Assembly (NCBI GenBank): GCA_964370065.1
Contig: CAYJGK010000023.1
Span: forward strand, 1-30,752
Source of the DNA: CAMQRS01 sp964370065
GTDB taxonomy: Bacteria; Bacillota_I; Bacilli_A; Erysipelotrichales; Erysipelotrichaceae
Reading direction: 5' to 3'
Length of the DNA stretch: 30,752 nt
Shown: positions 16,729 through 23,603 of the stretch, one piece after another
How the letters are laid out: each line of letters starts with the position of its first letter
How positions within the stretch are numbered: position 1 is the stretch's first letter
Program-made: the position numbers and the translations under genes
Notes under the pieces: model-generated
The model's input: only the letters and a program-made list of their open reading frames with translations
What the model was told of the DNA's origin: nothing
The model's database searches: none

Positions 16729-16746
16729 AAGTATATCTCCTTTTCA

Positions 16747-16762
16747 ATAATACTAGTATTAT
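16747..16762. promoter_or_regulatory. 16-bp palindrome overlapping the SPFH promoter
   Basis: ATAATACTAGTATTAT is a perfect palindrome that covers most of the -10 hexamer of the SPFH operon, so a protein bound there would block the polymerase. The AT-rich ends make chance palindromes more likely than usual. Confidence 0.5.
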
Positions 16763-16786
16763 AAACTATTTTTTTATTCGTGTATA
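16758..16786 (-). promoter_or_regulatory. Promoter of the SPFH-ribbon-TPM operon
   Basis: TATACA (16781-16786) and perfect TATAAT (16758-16763) on the minus strand are 17 bases apart; the -35 matches four of six consensus bases. The -35 lies inside the end of the upstream gene. Confidence 0.6.
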
Positions 16787-17655
16787 TGCGCTAATACGTC
16801 GATTCCTTTTAGTAAAGACTTAATCATACTCATATCAATTATTGTAATCTGTGCATCCATTAGTTTTAACTTTTGTGCTATTGTTAATTTAGATGTATCT
16901 AGTAAGTAAACGACTGGTATACTACGTGTGTTATTCATTTTTGATAAGTAAGTAAATAACTCATCAAACAATAAACGATCTACATATTTTGCCTGCTTTA
17001 CACGCTTTAACTCAATCCCAATTTGTTTTCCATTTTTTGTTAATAAGTAATCAAAGCAGTTATCACAATCATGTTGTGAAACCACTTCGTATCCCACTTT
17101 ATTAAATGCATACATCACCAATTGTTCTTGCACTAACATTGAATTAATAATATGTAAGGCAGCTAACAATGATTCTGGATACAATTTTATGATCGCTGTG
17201 CATTTTTTTTGATTGGCAATCTCATCAAACCCTACTAACATACCATTGTCTAATATTGTAAAATTGCCATGTGCTATACAGTTACGAACATGCCGTAGTA
17301 AAGCAGATACAAAGCTTGTTTGTTTACTTTTCTTTAATATCATTTTCTGACAATTTTGACACACTTCATTTTTATATTGATTGACTACTTGTTCTTCTAT
17401 ATCATAATTTTGTAACTCTACATCATTATCATCTAAGTGCATCGTTCTTTTTAATATAGAAAAACAAAAATCGTCATAAATTAATTCACTCACTATTTTA
17501 TTCTGATTGCTTTGTTTACTTGCAATATTGGGTACATACCAAAGTAATTGTACAATACTTTCCAACATTGCTTTATTTAGAGGTAATGGTTTAGGTGTGT
17601 GTAATAGGCTATAACTAACTTTTTTTGGATGCGTACAACATGTTTGATAAGGCAT
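16774..17655 (-). CDS. HEPN-like and PD-(D/E)XK-like candidate nuclease
   Basis: 293-residue protein with no clear family name. Two motifs suggest a two-part nuclease. Around residues 118-131, LRHVRNCIAHGN holds R124-x4-H129, the RX4-6H signature of HEPN domains, in the RN-x-IAHGN wording common in that superfamily. In the C-terminal third, D202 (CFDYLL) and E215-x-K217 (IGIELKR) form a D-x12-E-x-K pattern typical of restriction-endonuclease-like folds. A CQNC pair at 99-102 and CC at 6-7 may bind metal. No membrane segments. The ribosome site AAGGAGGGG is strong. It stands between two transcription units: a terminator ends the helical-protein operon before it, and the SPFH promoter lies inside its 3' end. 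Motif reading only; a catalytic role is inferred, not shown. Confidence 0.65.
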   Translation of the reverse strand: MPYQTCCTHPKKVSYSLLHTPKPLPLNKAMLESIVQLLWYVPNIASKQSNQNKIVSELIYDDFCFSILKRTMHLDDNDVELQNYDIEEQVVNQYKNEVCQNCQKMILKKSKQTSFVSALLRHVRNCIAHGNFTILDNGMLVGFDEIANQKKCTAIIKLYPESLLAALHIINSMLVQEQLVMYAFNKVGYEVVSQHDCDNCFDYLLTKNGKQIGIELKRVKQAKYVDRLLFDELFTYLSKMNNTRSIPVVYLLDTSKLTIAQKLKLMDAQITIIDMSMIKSLLKGIDVLAHIHE

Positions 17656-17678
17656 TGTTTCCCCTCCTTTTTTGATTT

Positions 17679-17687
17679 ATTTTACCA
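17679..17687 (-). promoter_or_regulatory. Extended -10 promoter of the candidate nuclease gene
   Basis: The minus strand reads TGGTAAAAT (TGn plus TAAAAT) 24 bases before the start codon, just after the terminator of the upstream operon. No good -35 is visible. Confidence 0.45.
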
Positions 17688-17696
17688 TAAAGTATA

Positions 17697-17724
17697 CAAA
17701 CAAAAGTAGGAATTACCTACTTTT
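17697..17724 (-). terminator. Terminator of the two-helical-protein operon
   Basis: Perfect 9-bp stem AAAAGTAGG (17702-17710) with CCTACTTTT (17716-17724) and 5-base loop; it includes the stop codon of the gene. The T run is interrupted (TTTTGTTTG), so some read-through is likely. Confidence 0.6.
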
Positions 17725-18865
17725 TAATTACAATTTGGCTACGAGCTTGTTGAAATGCACTATCTTGTAAAAATTTGAAATAGGTAATGGAAGCATTTTG
17801 TTCAACCATTACTTGCTTGGCTTGCTTTTCGAAATATTGACTAATATCCGATTCTAAAGCAAAATAAATCATTTCATCTTTTTCTAATTTTAATAATTCT
17901 GTACAATTTAATGAAGAATAAATTTCTTCTTCCAGAATATTTTGTAACACTTGTATATTTTGAGGATGTAATCCTTTTTTGATTCTCGATAAATCATCTA
18001 ACGGAGTTGGTGTTAAAAACCAAATACGATGTTGTTGTTCTTGAAAAAGTGCATCTTTAGAAATGTGATATTCACTTTCAATAAAATGGATGATTTTTTT
18101 CACATTCATTCTAGATGCCACCATTAATTTAGTATAGTTCATTACCTCTGTGTCATGATTCCATTGAGCAATTTTAATCTTTGATTGTATATAATTCATC
18201 ATTTCATTCAATAAGGTGTTCACCCATAATAAACGCTGCATTTCTTTTTTCATTAATGCTATACGTGTATGTGTCATAATTTGTGATTCATATACTAATT
18301 GTTCATCGCTTGTCGCATTTTTTACCATCTCATAAGGTAGCGCTAATACTTCCTTCATAAAGTCATACAAAGGATCACATGCCTTATACATAGTTTCATG
18401 AATATCCATTAAATCTTGTTTAACTATCTCCCACAATAAAGAATTTTCTTCTATTTGTATTTGTGCATCTAATAAATCATCATATTCATCACCTAATGCT
18501 AACAATTGCTCATATGCATTCTTAGCACGGTTCCGATACCCTGCTTTGCAAACTTCATCATACGCAGTTCGATACTGTTCTACAAATTGCTTTACACTAG
18601 GTAAGCTGCTTTCTACAGTCGTTTGCTGTGCTGTTTCCACATTGTTTTGCATGGCCACCTTCGTAATTAATGCCGTATATTTTTCTTGTAACCCACTACT
18701 TGCAAAATCTGTTAAAAACTGAGTAGGGTCATTACTTGCATTCGCTAATTCCAAAGTTTCTTTGACATAGTTGTCCACATCTAGCTTTAATTGTGTATCT
18801 TTTACATCATATGCATCAAAAGTTTGTACATATGCCATGACTAATTGATTAATCACCTCATTCAT
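17717..18865 (-). CDS. Unknown helical protein B
   Basis: 382-residue soluble protein, not recognised. Nearly all helical by composition: long runs of Gln, Glu, Lys and Leu with heptad-like spacing (for example AQIQIEENSLLWEIVKQDL-type stretches), no signal peptide, no membrane helix, no cysteine cluster and no catalytic motif that I know. The frame extends 29 codons further upstream, but a perfect GGAGGTGG site precedes the ATG at 18865, and this start overlaps the stop of the preceding gene by 8 bases, so the two are translationally coupled and probably form a complex. The gene lies two genes upstream of the SPFH operon. A structural or scaffold role at the membrane is possible from context; it is not a recognisable PspA. 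Confidence 0.75.
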   Translation of the reverse strand: MNEVINQLVMAYVQTFDAYDVKDTQLKLDVDNYVKETLELANASNDPTQFLTDFASSGLQEKYTALITKVAMQNNVETAQQTTVESSLPSVKQFVEQYRTAYDEVCKAGYRNRAKNAYEQLLALGDEYDDLLDAQIQIEENSLLWEIVKQDLMDIHETMYKACDPLYDFMKEVLALPYEMVKNATSDEQLVYESQIMTHTRIALMKKEMQRLLWVNTLLNEMMNYIQSKIKIAQWNHDTEVMNYTKLMVASRMNVKKIIHFIESEYHISKDALFQEQQHRIWFLTPTPLDDLSRIKKGLHPQNIQVLQNILEEEIYSSLNCTELLKLEKDEMIYFALESDISQYFEKQAKQVMVEQNASITYFKFLQDSAFQQARSQIVIKK

Positions 18866-19649
18866 CCTGTACCACCTCCATAACAAAGCGATACTGCCCA
18901 TCTTTTGAATCCGGTGGAACAATGATGGCATTGGCATAGCGAATGTACTCATTATTTTTTCTTCCTATTTCTATAATTTGCGCTTTCTCTTGTTGAATGG
19001 CATTCCATGTTACTTGAAATTCTTGCTCGATGTGTTCTTGTGCTTCATCAAAACTTATCTCCATTGCTTCAATTTGCTTGGTAAAACATAAATATGCATT
19101 TTCTTGCGCACTACATAAACAGCGATATTCTTCCGTTTGTGCTATTTCTTTAAATATTAAATTTTGACTGACAAACCAATTTAATACTTGTTTTACTTCT
19201 CGTTTTATTTCTTCTAAACGTGACATGTCAAGATACGATAACATTTCACTTTCCATATATAATTCATACAGTTTACTAAATTGGTCATATCTGGTTTCAT
19301 AAGTTTGATTTAATGCATTAACTTGTTGTAAGTACGATGTATCTTGTAACTCCTTATCATCCTTGAATAGGAGTGCCTGTTTCTTTTCATATACGGCTTT
19401 TACATCTTCCCTTTTTTGCACTTCACTTGCCTGAATACAAGCATTTAATCGATCTAACATAAGCGCTTTTGCACCTTGATTATACAAATAAGATTGTCTT
19501 ATTTTACTTGTCGCTTCTTCTACTGTACTACAACTTTGCATCAATGTTATAGTTTCCTTAATCATCTGTGCTTGATTGGTTGTAAATGGATTTTTTAAGA
19601 ACCTTTGATACATTAATTCATATAATTGAATAGTTTGCTTTAATTTCAT
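18858..19649 (-). CDS. Unknown helical protein A
   Basis: 263-residue soluble protein, not recognised. It is predicted helical throughout (LYELMYQRFLK, EEIKREVKQVLNWFV, FDEAQEHIEQEFQVTWNAIQQEKAQIIEIG) with a short possible strand region at the end (NAIIVPPDSKDGQYRFVMEV). No signal peptide or membrane segment. The frame can start at a GTG three codons earlier, but that GTG is inside the GGGGTGA ribosome site that serves the ATG at 19649. It is the first gene of a two-gene unit, with an 8-base overlap into protein B, and is preceded by a 90-base leader from a TATAAT box. The pairing of two helical proteins in overlap suggests that they interact. Confidence 0.75.
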   Translation of the reverse strand: MKLKQTIQLYELMYQRFLKNPFTTNQAQMIKETITLMQSCSTVEEATSKIRQSYLYNQGAKALMLDRLNACIQASEVQKREDVKAVYEKKQALLFKDDKELQDTSYLQQVNALNQTYETRYDQFSKLYELYMESEMLSYLDMSRLEEIKREVKQVLNWFVSQNLIFKEIAQTEEYRCLCSAQENAYLCFTKQIEAMEISFDEAQEHIEQEFQVTWNAIQQEKAQIIEIGRKNNEYIRYANAIIVPPDSKDGQYRFVMEVVQDE

Positions 19650-19744
19650 AATGCTCACCCCTTTATTTGATATACAAACTAACAGAATACCTAATCTTTC
19701 TTCTTATTATACTCCTTTCTTTTATTTCTTTCTTTATTAACTAT

Positions 19745-19750
19745 ATTATA
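19745..19750 (-). promoter_or_regulatory. -10 box of the helical-protein operon
   Basis: Perfect TATAAT on the minus strand, giving a leader of about 90 bases; the -35 is weak. Confidence 0.4.
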
Positions 19751-19816
19751 CACAAATATTTTAAGGTTCACGCAAATGAATTCTTTTTTTGCGCTATTGA
19801 TATGGTCAATTAGCCT

Positions 19817-19857
19817 AAAAAAAAGAAAATGTGTGAAGCATAATATACTTCACACAT
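19817..19857 (-). terminator. Strong terminator downstream of copA
   Basis: Perfect 10-bp stem ATGTGTGAAG (19829-19838) with CTTCACACAT (19848-19857), 9-base loop, then TTTCTTTTTTTT on the minus strand. It lies 150 bases after the copA stop. Confidence 0.85.
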
Positions 19858-20009
19858 CTCCTAATATGACTAAACCTAATTTCTACTGTTCACTCTTTTT
19901 TTATTATAACCTTTTCCTGTTATAAACATATAGCTAATTTCTATACATATTTTTATTTTAAAGTAGGAATATACTTTTATCCTCTCTTATTTACTCACAA
20001 AAATAATCA

Positions 20010-20201
20010 TTAATTTACAGTATATCCTGCAGCTGCAATCGCTTCACATACTTGTTGCTTTACATCATCAGACATTGTAAACCGTACAATTTTTTGATCT
20101 AGGTTAACGACTACATCACTTGTGTTAGCCACACTTTCTACTGCTTCTTTTACATGTTTGACACAATGTTGACACATCATTCCTTCTACTTTTAATTCCA
20201 T
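20010..20201 (-). other. copZ: Possible separate CopZ made from an internal start in copA
   Basis: The ATG at 20201 (Met764 of CopA) begins a 63-residue segment of the exact size and form of a CopZ copper chaperone (MELKVEGMMCQHC). Just upstream, within the linker, the mRNA reads AAAGAGAGAAAAAT before the ATG, a plausible if imperfect ribosome site. A free chaperone may thus be made besides the fusion. Speculative. Confidence 0.4.
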
Positions 20202-22490
20202 ATTTTTCTCTCTTTCTATGATTTTTTCATCTTTTGTATGCCATTTAAAATGACGTAAGCGTAATGCATTACTTACGACAAAAACACTAGATAAACTCAT
20301 GGCTAATGCAGCAAAGTCGGGGGTTAAACGCAAATGGAAAGGAATGTATAGCAGCCCAGCAGCCAAAGGAATTCCTAATGCATTATAGAAAAATGCCCAA
20401 AATAAATTTTGTTTAACATTATTAATCGTGGCTTTACTTAATGTAATCGCATTACTTACATCCATTAAATCACTTCTCATCAATACAATATCTGCACTCT
20501 CAATAGCAATATCACTTCCTGCACCAATCGCAATTCCTACATCTGCTTGTACAAGCGCAACGGAATCATTCACACCATCTCCCACCATGGCTACTACATT
20601 GTTATTGTTTTGATAATGGCGTACCGCTTCTTCTTTTTCGTGTGGTAGTACCTCTGCAATCACCTCATCAATGCCAAGTGTATCTGCAATCGCTTGAGCA
20701 GTAAGCTTATTATCCCCAGTTAACATTACAACGTGAATGTGCAAGTCTTTTAAGATAGCAATACTTTGCTTACTTGTTTCTTTAATTGGGTCTTGTACGC
20801 AAATGTAACCTACACATACTTGATTAATTCCAATCAATAAAGGTGTTTTCCCTTGTTTCGCTAAAGTATTTAAGATGGATTCATGCCTTGTGATGTCGAT
20901 ATTGTTTTGTTTAAACATTTGTTGATTACCAATTATGACCATACAACCTTCACATACACCTACTATTCCTTGTCCCTCTCTTGCTTTAAAATCATGCACA
21001 GAAAGTAACGTTGCATTTTTATTTTGTGCATAGTCAATGATTGCGAGTGATAAAGGATGCTCACTCTTATGTTCTACACTATACAAATAATTCAGTACAG
21101 TTGTTTCATCATAATCAAAAACTGCTATATCACTCACAACCGGTTTTCCTAATGTTAATGTACCTGTTTTATCGACAATAACAGTGGAAACATTATGTAG
21201 TGTTTCCAATGCTTCTCCTGATTTAATTAGTATTTTATTTTGTGCCCCAATACCCGTTCCAACCATAATCGATACAGGAGTAGCTAGACCTAAAGCACAA
21301 GGGCACGATATAACTAAAACTGTAATTGCACTAGATAAAGCCATTTCGATACCATATCCCATCATAATCCACACGATGAAAGTAAGTAGTGCAATAAGCA
21401 TCACAATGGGTACAAAAAGGCCAGCTATTTTATCCGCTAATTTAGCAATGGGTGCTTTCGTAGCTGACGCTTGTTTTACTAAATGAATAATCTGAGCAAA
21501 TGTTGTATTTTCTCCTACTCTTGTAGCCTCCATAATGAAATATCCACTTTTATTAATAGTCCCCGCAATCACCCCATCGTGTACTTGTTTATAAACTGGT
21601 ACACTTTCACCAGTAATAGATGATTGATCGATTGATGCACCTCCTTCAATAATTACCCCATCTACAGCAATCCCCATTCCTGCACGTACAACAACCCGGT
21701 CCTTTAATTGTACTTCCTCTTGAGGAATTGTGATTTCTTTTCCATCACGCAATACAACTGCTTGTTTGGGCGCTAAATCCAATAGTGCAGAAATAGCCTC
21801 TGTTGTTTTAGATTTACTTTTACTTTCTAAATATTTACCTACTGTAATAAGCGCTAAAATAGTGGCTGAAGCCTCAAAATATAAATCCATATGATATTGT
21901 GCTACTAATTCCATGTTGTGTGTACCTAATCCATATTGAATACGGAATAAAGCAAAAATTCCATACACTAAAGCAGCACTAGACCCAACTGCAATTAAAC
22001 TATCCATATTAGGAGCACAATGATACAATGCTTTAAACCCATTAATAAAGTAACTGCGATTAATAATTAAAATAGGCAAAGCTAATAAAAATTGAATCAA
22101 GGCATACGAAGCTGCCCCTGCATGTCCACTTATAAACATTGGCAAGGGTGCCCCCCACATTCCACCCATTGAAATATACATTAATGGAATTAAGAAAATA
22201 ATTGATATCTTCATTCTTGACTTCATAGACTGGGTAGTACTCACGACATTTTCTTCTATTTTTTGCTTTGTTGTATGCGGATTTTGTATTGCCTTGGCTT
22301 GGTAGCCCGCTTGATGAACCGCTTCTTCAATTTCTTGAATTTGTTTTTCACTTTGTATCGTTACTTGCATTGAGTGAGTCAGTAAATTTACGCTTACTTG
22401 GTCAACTCCTTCTAGTTTACTCACTACTTTTTCCACCCGTATACTACATGCAGAGCATGTCATACCGCTCACATTAAAATCTTTTTTCAT
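20010..22490 (-). CDS. copA: Copper-exporting P1B-type ATPase CopA with fused C-terminal CopZ-like domain
   Basis: 826-residue Cu(I) efflux ATPase of the cytoplasmic membrane. One N-terminal HMA domain (GMTCSAC, C12/C15) precedes the transmembrane core. The core has TGES (293-296), the metal-site CPC motif at 396-398, phosphorylated D440 in DKTGT, the HP motif (H478-P479), GDGVND at 637-642, and the copper-specific YN (702-703) and MSLSS (about 731-735) in the last helices. After the usual end of the ATPase near residue 750, a 14-residue charged linker leads into a second HMA domain, residues 764-826, with GMMCQHC (C773/C776), which looks like a complete CopZ chaperone. In most Firmicutes copZ is a separate gene. 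An ATG with an AGAGAG-type site opens this domain (see the finding). It is 11 bases after csoR. Confidence 0.95.
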   Translation of the reverse strand: MKKDFNVSGMTCSACSIRVEKVVSKLEGVDQVSVNLLTHSMQVTIQSEKQIQEIEEAVHQAGYQAKAIQNPHTTKQKIEENVVSTTQSMKSRMKISIIFLIPLMYISMGGMWGAPLPMFISGHAGAASYALIQFLLALPILIINRSYFINGFKALYHCAPNMDSLIAVGSSAALVYGIFALFRIQYGLGTHNMELVAQYHMDLYFEASATILALITVGKYLESKSKSKTTEAISALLDLAPKQAVVLRDGKEITIPQEEVQLKDRVVVRAGMGIAVDGVIIEGGASIDQSSITGESVPVYKQVHDGVIAGTINKSGYFIMEATRVGENTTFAQIIHLVKQASATKAPIAKLADKIAGLFVPIVMLIALLTFIVWIMMGYGIEMALSSAITVLVISCPCALGLATPVSIMVGTGIGAQNKILIKSGEALETLHNVSTVIVDKTGTLTLGKPVVSDIAVFDYDETTVLNYLYSVEHKSEHPLSLAIIDYAQNKNATLLSVHDFKAREGQGIVGVCEGCMVIIGNQQMFKQNNIDITRHESILNTLAKQGKTPLLIGINQVCVGYICVQDPIKETSKQSIAILKDLHIHVVMLTGDNKLTAQAIADTLGIDEVIAEVLPHEKEEAVRHYQNNNNVVAMVGDGVNDSVALVQADVGIAIGAGSDIAIESADIVLMRSDLMDVSNAITLSKATINNVKQNLFWAFFYNALGIPLAAGLLYIPFHLRLTPDFAALAMSLSSVFVVSNALRLRHFKWHTKDEKIIEREKNMELKVEGMMCQHCVKHVKEAVESVANTSDVVVNLDQKIVRFTMSDDVKQQVCEAIAAAGYTVN

Positions 22491-22501
22491 TTGCGCTCTC
22501 C

Positions 22502-22762
22502 TTACTTCATTATTTTAGACATCACAACAATCATCTCATCTATTTTTTCATCACGTTCTACTTCATTTTTCGCATTATTCACACAACCCTTTAAGTGATT
22601 GGCAATGACTTTTCGATTTACTGCTTTCAACATTCCTTCGCTTGCCATAATTTGATTAATAATATCAATACAGTAACGTTCTTCTTCTACCATTTTAATA
22701 ATCCCATCAATTTGACCACGAGCGGTTTTAAGCATTTTCAATACTTGTTTATCTGGTGACAT
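22502..22762 (-). CDS. csoR: Copper-sensing repressor CsoR
   Basis: 86-residue member of the CsoR/RcnR family of all-helical repressors. The Cu(I) ligand triad is present: C31 (ERYCIDI), H56 and C60 (ANHLKGC). The start of the protein, DKQVLKMLKTARGQIDGIIKMVEE, is the canonical first helix. On Cu(I) binding the tetramer leaves DNA and copA is transcribed. The open frame extends 16 codons further, but that part is the operator and promoter DNA read as protein; AAGGAG before the ATG at 22762 decides the start. It is the first gene of the csoR-copA operon. Confidence 0.95.
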   Translation of the reverse strand: MSPDKQVLKMLKTARGQIDGIIKMVEEERYCIDIINQIMASEGMLKAVNRKVIANHLKGCVNNAKNEVERDEKIDEMIVVMSKIMK

Positions 22763-22777
22763 ATTGTTCTCCTTAAC

Positions 22778-22794
22778 ACACCCCCTGGGGGTGT
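22778..22794. promoter_or_regulatory. CsoR operator
   Basis: ACACCCCC-T-GGGGGTGT is a perfect 8-1-8 palindrome of the C/G-tract type bound by CsoR proteins, in an otherwise AT-rich window. It lies just downstream of the -10 box and before the ribosome site. Confidence 0.9.
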
Positions 22795-22800
22795 ATACTA

Positions 22801-22829
22801 ATAGTATCATGTTATATGGTATTCAACAA
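22801..22829 (-). promoter_or_regulatory. Promoter of csoR-copA
   Basis: TTGTTG (22824-22829) and TACTAT (22801-22806) on the minus strand, exactly 17 bases apart, with a TGA before the -10. The start of transcription would fall at the edge of the CsoR operator. Confidence 0.7.
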
Positions 22830-22836
22830 GTAAATC

Positions 22837-22865
22837 GCAAAAAAAGGATGCATTAATCATCCTTT
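22837..22865 (-). terminator. Terminator after the small basic protein gene
   Basis: 8-bp stem AAAGGATG (22843-22850) with CATCCTTT (22858-22865), then seven T on the minus strand. The stop codon of the 55-codon gene sits in the loop. Confidence 0.75.
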
Positions 22866-23020
22866 AACTCTTTATTCTTTTTGGTATCCTTCACTTTTCT
22901 ACTCACTCTTTTTGCCATTGATTTATTATTAGCAACAGGAAATGCATCCCGCTCCGTAACTGTTTGATTAGCACTTAAAGATTTAATTTTTGATGTAAAT
23001 GGTTTTATTTTTTTTGTCAT
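22853..23020 (-). CDS. Small basic protein, 55 residues
   Basis: A short gene, easily missed. It encodes a lysine- and arginine-rich protein starting MTKKIKPFTSKIKSLSANQT and ending KNKELKDD, with a strong GGGGG-type ribosome site (TAGGGGGTAAAATAT before the ATG) and a terminator that includes its stop codon, both of which support that it is a real gene. Not recognised. It is soluble, probably without a stable hydrophobic core, and could bind nucleic acid or be an intrinsically disordered partner. It follows the three-helix membrane protein by 27 bases, so the two may be co-transcribed. Confidence 0.6.
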   Translation of the reverse strand: MTKKIKPFTSKIKSLSANQTVTERDAFPVANNKSMAKRVSRKVKDTKKNKELKDD

Positions 23021-23047
23021 ATATTTTACCCCCTATGTTGTAGTATT

Positions 23048-23581
23048 CTAGTATATTAAGCACAAAATAAGAAAAAGAATAAACCAAAACCCACATAGAG
23101 ATAATGATAAAATAAAAGCCATTCTAGAACGATTTAAATATTTAATTCGCTCATCTGCATCTTTTCTTTTAGAAAGATGCAAAGTATCATAAAATGAAAT
23201 CCAGTATTCCAATTGCGCTTCTTGTTTCATACCAACTTGTTCTTCAATATATGCTTGATGTTCTAAAATAGGCGAACAGCCTTCTCCAGTGATGAGTTTT
23301 AAAGCTACTGTTGCATATACTAAACTCACACCTAAACCTATTAAAATAGACGAAAAAACAAGTGCAAAATATAGATGTTGATAGGCATTCGCATATTGAA
23401 ATATAACTGGCATTGACATAACAATCGAAGCACTCACAAAAGAAAATGCTGCTTGCATTGTCGTAGCTTGCTGCTTGATTGTTTCTTCTCTTCTTTTTTC
23501 TTCATTGTAAGCAAAGATTGCATATTCTTTAATCGAAAGCAAGTATTCTATATTGCTCCATTCCGTTCCTTCTTTTTCCAT
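23048..23581 (-). CDS. Membrane protein with SLATT-like layout
   Basis: 177-residue membrane protein, not firmly recognised. A short charged helix (1-40) is followed by a close pair of transmembrane helices (about 44-64 and 69-97), a soluble amphipathic helical part (about 105-150: AYIEEQVGMKQEAQLEYWISFYDTLHLSKRK) and a third hydrophobic segment (153-177). The two-helix hairpin followed by a soluble helix resembles SLATT-type (2TM effector) proteins, but the third segment and lack of a nearby nucleotide cyclase make this a weak comparison. The ATG at 23581 has an AGGGGGAG site. The start is 22 bases past the cinA-like gene. Confidence 0.65.
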   Translation of the reverse strand: MEKEGTEWSNIEYLLSIKEYAIFAYNEEKRREETIKQQATTMQAAFSFVSASIVMSMPVIFQYANAYQHLYFALVFSSILIGLGVSLVYATVALKLITGEGCSPILEHQAYIEEQVGMKQEAQLEYWISFYDTLHLSKRKDADERIKYLNRSRMAFILSLSLCGFWFILFLILCLIY

Positions 23582-23603
23582 ATTACTCCCCCTTATTATA
23601 TTA

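Larger units (their letters stand above)
19650..20009. other. 360-base gene-free gap with promoter, terminator and inverted repeat
   Basis: No convincing gene on either strand. It holds a TATAAT box (19745-19750) for the helical-protein operon with a poor -35 (TTGCGT, 19-base spacing), the terminator at 19817-19857, and between the terminator and the copA stop a 150-base AT-rich stretch with a 7-8-7 inverted repeat (TTATAAC at 19904-19910, GTTATAA at 19919-19925) overlapping a TATAAT-like box at 19903-19908. A small RNA ending at the terminator is possible. Confidence 0.5.

Noticed and set aside
20010..22810. Mobile copper-resistance island
   Set aside because: No transposase, integrase, repeats or tRNA at the edges, and base composition looks like the rest of the window.
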